Positions 6,339-10,708 of a stretch of 10,708 nt of DNA are shown piece by piece. Position numbers and translations under genes: made by a program. Source of the DNA: an uncultured Ruminococcus sp. (GTDB lineage Bacteria; Bacillota; Clostridia; Oscillospirales; Ruminococcaceae); the NCBI GenBank assembly GCA_947177345.1, contig CAMWUB010000030.1, forward strand, positions 1-10,708. Direction: 5' to 3'. Every line of letters begins with the position of its first letter. The first letter of the stretch is position 1. The notes beneath the pieces are model-generated. The model ran no database searches. It had not been told where the DNA came from and saw only the letters and a program-made list of their open reading frames with translations.

Positions 6339-7252
6339 TTATCCTCCGATTTATCTTCCGGAATACATTCTTTAAGAGCTGTTATTGCAATTTCAATCAT
6401 ACTGTCGTCGGGTTCACGAGTAGTTATACGTTGCATAGCAAGCCCCGGAGCTGATAATATTCTTGTAAACAAATTATCATGATTTCCGGCAAGTCTGATA
6501 CATTCGTATGATATTCCCACTATGAACGGCAACAATACTAATGATGCAACTATTCTCTGCCATGTGACCGTAAACGGTACGAGGCACATAACCAGTATAC
6601 TTATTATGAGTACTATAAATATGAAACTTGTTCCGCACCTCTTGTGAAAGCGTGATTGTTTCCGGACGTTTTCGACTGTAAGAGGTAATTCTGCCTCATG
6701 ACACGCTATAGTTTTGTGTTCCGCCCCGTGATACTCGTATTGTCGTCGGATATCTTTCATAAGGCTTACGAGTGCCATATATCCGACAAAGATTACTATT
6801 TTAACGATTCCCTCCAGTACAGAACGTATTATTCTTTTTTCAGCGATTCCTGAAAATAATCCGACTATCCACTTCGGAAGAAACATAAAAAGTCCCACAG
6901 CCATGATTATACCGATAAACATTCCGATATACATTATTACATCGAATATTCCCGATTGTTCTTCTAACTCCTTTTCCTCTTCGGTGAGCTGTTTTTCAGC
7001 GGATTTCATCATATATTTATAGCCTCTAATCATTGACTCAACAAAATTAACACAACCTCTTACAAGAGGCGTTTTCTTATACCACGGAGCATTTTTACCA
7101 TTGTTTTCGTCCCATGTTTCGAGGTCAATAGAACCGTCAGGCAGTCGACACGCCATAGCTCCTTTATTAGGACCTAACATCATTATACCCTCAATGAGTG
7201 CCTGACCGCCTATTTTGGATTTAAATTTTTCATTGGATTGATTTTTTCCCAT
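6332..7252 (-). CDS. DUF1385 family membrane protein (YqhQ-like)
   Basis: A 306-residue protein of the DUF1385 family, to which Bacillus YqhQ belongs; no biochemical role is established to my knowledge. Family marks are clear: GGQALIEGIMMLGP (15-28), TPLVRG (61-66), YEYHGAEHKTIACHE (172-186) and RFHKRCGTSF (201-210). Four hydrophobic helices are visible at about 104-126, 141-165, 208-228 and 231-250. The invariant-looking H175, E178, H179, H203 and C206 cluster in the loop between helices 2 and 3, which could hold a metal or be catalytic; that is inference. The gene sits just before prmC, a neighbourhood often seen in Firmicutes. A Shine-Dalgarno (AGGAG, about 11 nt before ATG) overlaps the TAG stop of the kinase gene, with a 14-nt gap. 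Function unknown; family assignment is secure. Confidence 0.9.
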   Translation of the reverse strand: MGKNQSNEKFKSKIGGQALIEGIMMLGPNKGAMACRLPDGSIDLETWDENNGKNAPWYKKTPLVRGCVNFVESMIRGYKYMMKSAEKQLTEEEKELEEQSGIFDVIMYIGMFIGIIMAVGLFMFLPKWIVGLFSGIAEKRIIRSVLEGIVKIVIFVGYMALVSLMKDIRRQYEYHGAEHKTIACHEAELPLTVENVRKQSRFHKRCGTSFIFIVLIISILVMCLVPFTVTWQRIVASLVLLPFIVGISYECIRLAGNHDNLFTRILSAPGLAMQRITTREPDDSMIEIAITALKECIPEDKSEDKW

Positions 7253-7266
7253 AAATTAAATATCTC

Positions 7267-8670
7267 CTATTGTGTTTTTGCCGGAAGTACGATAGTAACA
7301 GTTGTACCTTTGCCCTCACCGGCACTTGAAATATCCATAGTACCCTTATGCATGGCAATAATTTCATCTGCAACCGCAAGCCCTATACCTGAACCACGTC
7401 TTGTATGATTGGCTTTATAGAACTTTGTCTTGACTTTCGGTAAATCAGATTCTTTTATACCGCAACCGGTATCAGATACGGTGACTATAATTTTACCGTC
7501 AGATTCGGAAGCGTTTATAGTAATCGTATCACCGGCAGACGAATATTTCACAGCATTGTCTATGATATTTATGAAAACCTGTCGTATACGGTTTTTATCG
7601 CCGAAAACAAACGGTAACATTTCGGGGTCATTGTAGATTAGCTTCATATTTTCCCGACGTGCTTTTTCACTGTAAATCCATACAGCGTCACCGAGTTCAG
7701 CGAGTATATCCATATTTTCTTTCTGTAGCGAAAAATGACCGTTCTGCATACGTGAAAAGTCAAGTAATTCCTCTACCATCTGTGAAAGTCTTTCCGTTTC
7801 ATTTACTATCACTCGTACACCTTTCCGGACAGTTTCAGAATCCGCATTATCTTCAATCATGAGAGTTTCAGCCCAGCCCTTTATCGCCGTGAGTGGTGTT
7901 CTGAGTTCGTGCGAAACTGATGATATAAATTCATTTTTCATATCCTCTGCATTTGATAACTCATCAGCCATATTATTTATAGCAGTGCATAAATCGCCTA
8001 TTTCGTCGTTGCTGTTGTTATTGATTCTCACGGTGAAATCACCGATAGCTATTTTACGGGCTATACCGCTAATCTGTCTTATAGGTTTTACTATGGAATT
8101 TGCAAAATAAAAACCTGTTATTATTACAACAAGTACAATCGCAAGACAGACTACTGTTATTGCGATACCACTTGTTTTTATGTTCATGTCAATATCAGTG
8201 AGAGATGTTACCATACGCACGGAACTGTATTCACTGCTGAAAGAGTTCACCGGAACGGAAACAGCCATAATTTTTTCACCACTGGGCATTTTTCCGACAT
8301 AATAACCCTCACCGGAAGACATAGCCTGCTCATAATCGGGCATTAACAGATTTCCGTCCGGTGAGAATCCAGAAGAAGTCAGGACTACACGACCTTTGGA
8401 ATTTATTGCCATGAGTTCTATTTTGTCCTTTTCATTGAAAGTTTCAAGCATATTACGCATTTCAGCGGAAAAATTCGCCACATTATCCTGCGAATATACA
8501 CTTAATACACTTGTTACAGCATTTAACTTTGATACAAGATACTGTCTCGCCGAACTATAGAAATAACTTTGTATTGCATATATAAAAGCAAGGTCAAGCA
8601 TGAACATTACCAGTACTACAACGCCTAAATTATTTATAATCCAGCGTCTTGTTATACTTTTTTTAGCCAT
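7267..8670 (-). CDS. Membrane sensor histidine kinase with extracellular sensor and HAMP domain
   Basis: A 467-residue kinase that should phosphorylate the response regulator encoded just before it. Domains in order: transmembrane helix 1 at about 15-35; an extracellular sensor of about 130 residues (36-167), probably a PAS/Cache-like fold; helix 2 at 168-190; HAMP at about 191-243; HisKA with phospho-acceptor H254 in SSVSHELRTPLTAIKGW; and HATPase_c with N box N368-IIDN, G1 box DTGCGI (400-405), F box around F417 and G2 box GSGIGLAV (426-433). All catalytic motifs are intact. Architecture resembles PhoR/WalK-type kinases, but without an intracellular PAS domain. Its ATG shares one base with the regulator stop (TAATG at 8668-8672), and no clear Shine-Dalgarno is present, so translation is probably coupled. 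The stop is TAG. The stimulus is not readable; the adjacent lipoprotein may contribute to sensing. Confidence 0.94.
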   Translation of the reverse strand: MAKKSITRRWIINNLGVVVLVMFMLDLAFIYAIQSYFYSSARQYLVSKLNAVTSVLSVYSQDNVANFSAEMRNMLETFNEKDKIELMAINSKGRVVLTSSGFSPDGNLLMPDYEQAMSSGEGYYVGKMPSGEKIMAVSVPVNSFSSEYSSVRMVTSLTDIDMNIKTSGIAITVVCLAIVLVVIITGFYFANSIVKPIRQISGIARKIAIGDFTVRINNNSNDEIGDLCTAINNMADELSNAEDMKNEFISSVSHELRTPLTAIKGWAETLMIEDNADSETVRKGVRVIVNETERLSQMVEELLDFSRMQNGHFSLQKENMDILAELGDAVWIYSEKARRENMKLIYNDPEMLPFVFGDKNRIRQVFINIIDNAVKYSSAGDTITINASESDGKIIVTVSDTGCGIKESDLPKVKTKFYKANHTRRGSGIGLAVADEIIAMHKGTMDISSAGEGKGTTVTIVLPAKTQ

Positions 8671-9371
8671 TACTGATTATCATTCCATTTATAGCCATAA
8701 CCCCATATAGTTATTATATACTTAGGGTTTGACGGTTCATCTTCTATTTTCATTCGGATTCTTCTTATATTCACGTCAACTATTTTGTCGTCACCGTAAT
8801 AGCTTTCGCCCCATATATGATTCAGTATACTTGCACGGTCAAGAGCGGTGTTTTTATTGTTCATAAAAAATTCAAGTATCTGGTATTCTACCTGAGTGAG
8901 TTCAATAGCCTTGCCGTTTTTAGTGACTGTACGGCTTTTGAGATTCAGCGAAAAAGGACCAGATTCAATAACAGATTGTTTTTCATTTTTTATGAAACTC
9001 ATGCAGACACGCCTGTAAATAGCGTCCACTCTTGCGGTAAGTTCCGACGGTGAAAAAGGTTTAGTTATATAATCGTCCGCACCAATCATAAGACCGCTTA
9101 CTTTATCCATTTCCTGAGTACGTGCGGTAAGCATGATAATCCCGATTGTAGAACTTTTTTCACGGATTCGTTTGCACACCGTGAAGCCATCTATACCAGG
9201 CATCATTATATCTAACAAGACTATATCAAAATTACCGTGTTCCATTTCAAAAGTTTTCAGAGCTGCTTCACCGCAATCGACATCAACGACTTCATAGCCT
9301 GCTCGCTGAAGATTTATCACGACAAATTCACGGATAGTTGTTTCATCTTCGCATATAAGTATACGTTTCAC
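8670..9371 (-). CDS. OmpR/PhoB-family response regulator
   Basis: A 233-residue two-domain regulator. The receiver domain (1-120) has the acidic pair E8/D9, phospho-acceptor D54 in VLLDIMMPGIDGF, switch T82 and K104 (ITKPFSPSEL). The OmpR/PhoB winged helix occupies about 133-230, with ELTQVEYQILEFF, the recognition helix region VDVNIRRIRMKIE and the wing YIITIWGYGYKW. All phosphorylation residues are intact, so it should be an active DNA-binding partner of the kinase that follows. The start is GTG at 9369-9371; no in-frame ATG occurs until codon 56. AGGAG lies about 11 nt before it, a long spacing that may make initiation moderate. It follows the lipoprotein gene after 24 nt with no terminator between. 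Target genes cannot be inferred beyond possible control of its own operon. Confidence 0.94.
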   Translation of the reverse strand: MKRILICEDETTIREFVVINLQRAGYEVVDVDCGEAALKTFEMEHGNFDIVLLDIMMPGIDGFTVCKRIREKSSTIGIIMLTARTQEMDKVSGLMIGADDYITKPFSPSELTARVDAIYRRVCMSFIKNEKQSVIESGPFSLNLKSRTVTKNGKAIELTQVEYQILEFFMNNKNTALDRASILNHIWGESYYGDDKIVDVNIRRIRMKIEDEPSNPKYIITIWGYGYKWNDNQ

Positions 9372-9395
9372 AAAAAATTCAACTCCTTTAATAAA

Positions 9396-10706
9396 TTACT
9401 CTCTGCACCTGAATCCTATAGCGACATCGCCCTCCGTGACTGAAAGACCGTCAGTATTAGAATCCTGAAAAGGTATATAAGCAAGATATGCTGAATCGCC
9501 TTTTGTATGCAGAAGCATATATCCATTAGAAATTCTGTCATCTAATGAGGGTGCATCAGCAGAAAAATAAATCCTTAATAATTCCCTGCCGGTTTTGCCG
9601 TCCTCATATGAACAGAAAACTATTTCATCATTTATGAAATCATGTTTTATTGTGACATGATTTTCCCACTTTTCCGGAAAAACAAATATATAACCGTCAC
9701 TTGTATCATAATATGAAGTATATTTTTTTTCAAGCTTGTTGTTTTTTCCGACAAAAAACCATTCAGTTATTTTAATCTGTTCACTTTCGGAAACGTTTTC
9801 GTAACCTAATGAAATTTTCTGTACAGGTATTTCCGGAACACCATCGCCGTCAATATCGAAAGAGTTACACCCTGACGGTCTGACCGTGAAAGATGATTCA
9901 TCTGACGTTGAAAACACTTTCTTAAGACTGGTGTTATCCATATAGACAATATCTGTCTGAATAAGTCCGGTACCTGTGATAGCATCTATATAAAGACCGG
10001 TGTGTTCCTCGTCGATTTTACCATAACTGATATTATCAAATTCGGTAAAATTTCCGCTGAGATTACAACTATATCTGTAATAAAGACCGTCCTCTTTCAG
10101 ACGGAAAGTTTCAGCCGAGGCGGTACTTCCGGAAGTAGCACCGGATAATAAAAGTAATTCATTTTCATTATCGCCGTCAAAATCCGTGACATCTATAAAT
10201 GAATATGATTCCGAAAAAGTTTCTTCTATGCTACCACCAGAGTAGTTATATATAGATACGTTTTTTTCTGAACGGTTTATCAGACTACTTCCGATAATAA
10301 GGTTAGTACGGTCATTAGAGCCGAGTTTTGAAATCATTACTTTTTCTATTTCAGCACCTTTAGCCGGAGTATCACAGACAGAACGCCATTTATCGTCTGA
10401 ACGGTCAAGAATATTTATTCTAAGCGAATTTTCTTCAAGGGCTATGCTGTTTTTTTCATAGAAAACAACCGCTTCAGATTCGCCGTCACCGTCTATGTCC
10501 TCGACTATGAAAGCAGACAGATATTTTCCGGATTTAGGATATTTCAGACTTATTGAAGTTCCTGTAACGTCCGTCAAAGCACTGTAAATCTGTTCCTGTT
10601 CAACGCTCAGTTTAGGAGGTGACAGCAGATTATCAATACTCGAACTGAACGCACAGCCGGTAAGCAGAATTACCGGAAGAATAACAAATAATTCAATAAT
10701 TTTCAT
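9396..10706 (-). CDS. Lipoprotein with calcium-type DxDxDG (VCBS/FG-GAP-like) repeats
   Basis: A 436-residue predicted surface lipoprotein. The signal peptide (MKIIELFVILPVILLTGC) ends in lipobox LTGC, giving lipid-modified C18. Three DxDG[D/N]xxxE loops occur at 70-78 (DIDGDGESE), 175-183 (DFDGDNENE) and 284-292 (DIDGDGVPE), each followed by a hydrophobic strand. This is the look of FG-GAP/VCBS calcium-binding loops in beta-propellers. Two degenerate copies appear between them (about 127-141, KLGSNDRTNLIIGS; about 229-243, GKIDEEHTGLYIDAI), giving a period near 54 residues. The ATG is 2 nt from the window edge, so its own Shine-Dalgarno and promoter are not visible; the signal peptide supports this start. 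It leads the two-component genes by 24 nt. I infer an extracytoplasmic binding or sensing role; no enzyme motif is seen. Confidence 0.82.
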   Translation of the reverse strand: MKIIELFVILPVILLTGCAFSSSIDNLLSPPKLSVEQEQIYSALTDVTGTSISLKYPKSGKYLSAFIVEDIDGDGESEAVVFYEKNSIALEENSLRINILDRSDDKWRSVCDTPAKGAEIEKVMISKLGSNDRTNLIIGSSLINRSEKNVSIYNYSGGSIEETFSESYSFIDVTDFDGDNENELLLLSGATSGSTASAETFRLKEDGLYYRYSCNLSGNFTEFDNISYGKIDEEHTGLYIDAITGTGLIQTDIVYMDNTSLKKVFSTSDESSFTVRPSGCNSFDIDGDGVPEIPVQKISLGYENVSESEQIKITEWFFVGKNNKLEKKYTSYYDTSDGYIFVFPEKWENHVTIKHDFINDEIVFCSYEDGKTGRELLRIYFSADAPSLDDRISNGYMLLHTKGDSAYLAYIPFQDSNTDGLSVTEGDVAIGFRCRE

Positions 10707-10708
10707 AT

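Noticed and set aside
1..10708. CCGGAA/TTCCGG words as a dispersed repeat family
   Set aside because: The words occur mostly within codons in many reading contexts and have no shared flanks, so they look like a compositional bias rather than a mobile repeat.

Overview
The window reads as chromosomal DNA of a low-to-moderate GC Firmicute, most likely a Ruminococcus-like member of Clostridia. I infer this from strong AGGAGG-type ribosome binding sites, Gram-positive style lipoprotein and two-component genes, and the set of housekeeping genes. The species assignment is inference from protein style, not from a database match. No rRNA, tRNA, CRISPR array, insertion sequence or prophage is visible, and almost all of the window is coding.

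Layout. The 3' part of recR runs on the + strand (1-506) and converges on a minus-strand gene across a perfect 28-bp palindrome that should terminate both (507-534). Next is a minus-strand gene for a membrane-anchored XRE-type regulator (533-1282). It has its own promoter (about 1306-1334) and an upstream palindrome that could be an operator (1353-1375). A strong minus-strand terminator (1410-1435) separates it from one long, tightly packed minus-strand block. In order of transcription, the block is: lipoprotein with calcium-type DxDxDG repeats (10706-9396), OmpR-type response regulator (9371-8670), sensor histidine kinase (8670-7267), DUF1385 membrane protein (7252-6332), prmC (6338-5526), recA (5526-4381), recX (4381-3755), rimO (3750-2422), pgsA (2422-1838), and a DtxR/MntR-fold regulator (1825-1442).

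How the genes fit together. Four junctions in the block share the same TAATG stop/start overlap, and a fifth overlaps by 7 nt. The largest gap is 24 nt. An envelope-sensing cassette (lipoprotein, kinase, regulator) is therefore joined physically, and probably transcriptionally, to core genes for release-factor methylation, recombination, ribosomal protein S12 modification and phospholipid synthesis. The regulator at the end is DtxR-like in fold, but the aligned positions of the usual metal ligands are all substituted.

The most unusual signal is compositional. By hand reading I find no GATC, GGCC, GCGC or CGCG anywhere in 10.7 kb, while CCGG occurs about 60 times. This looks like long-term avoidance of restriction targets. 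I do not see a clearly new multi-gene system. The best leads are the tetramer avoidance, the metal-site-less DtxR relative, and the lipoprotein/two-component module.
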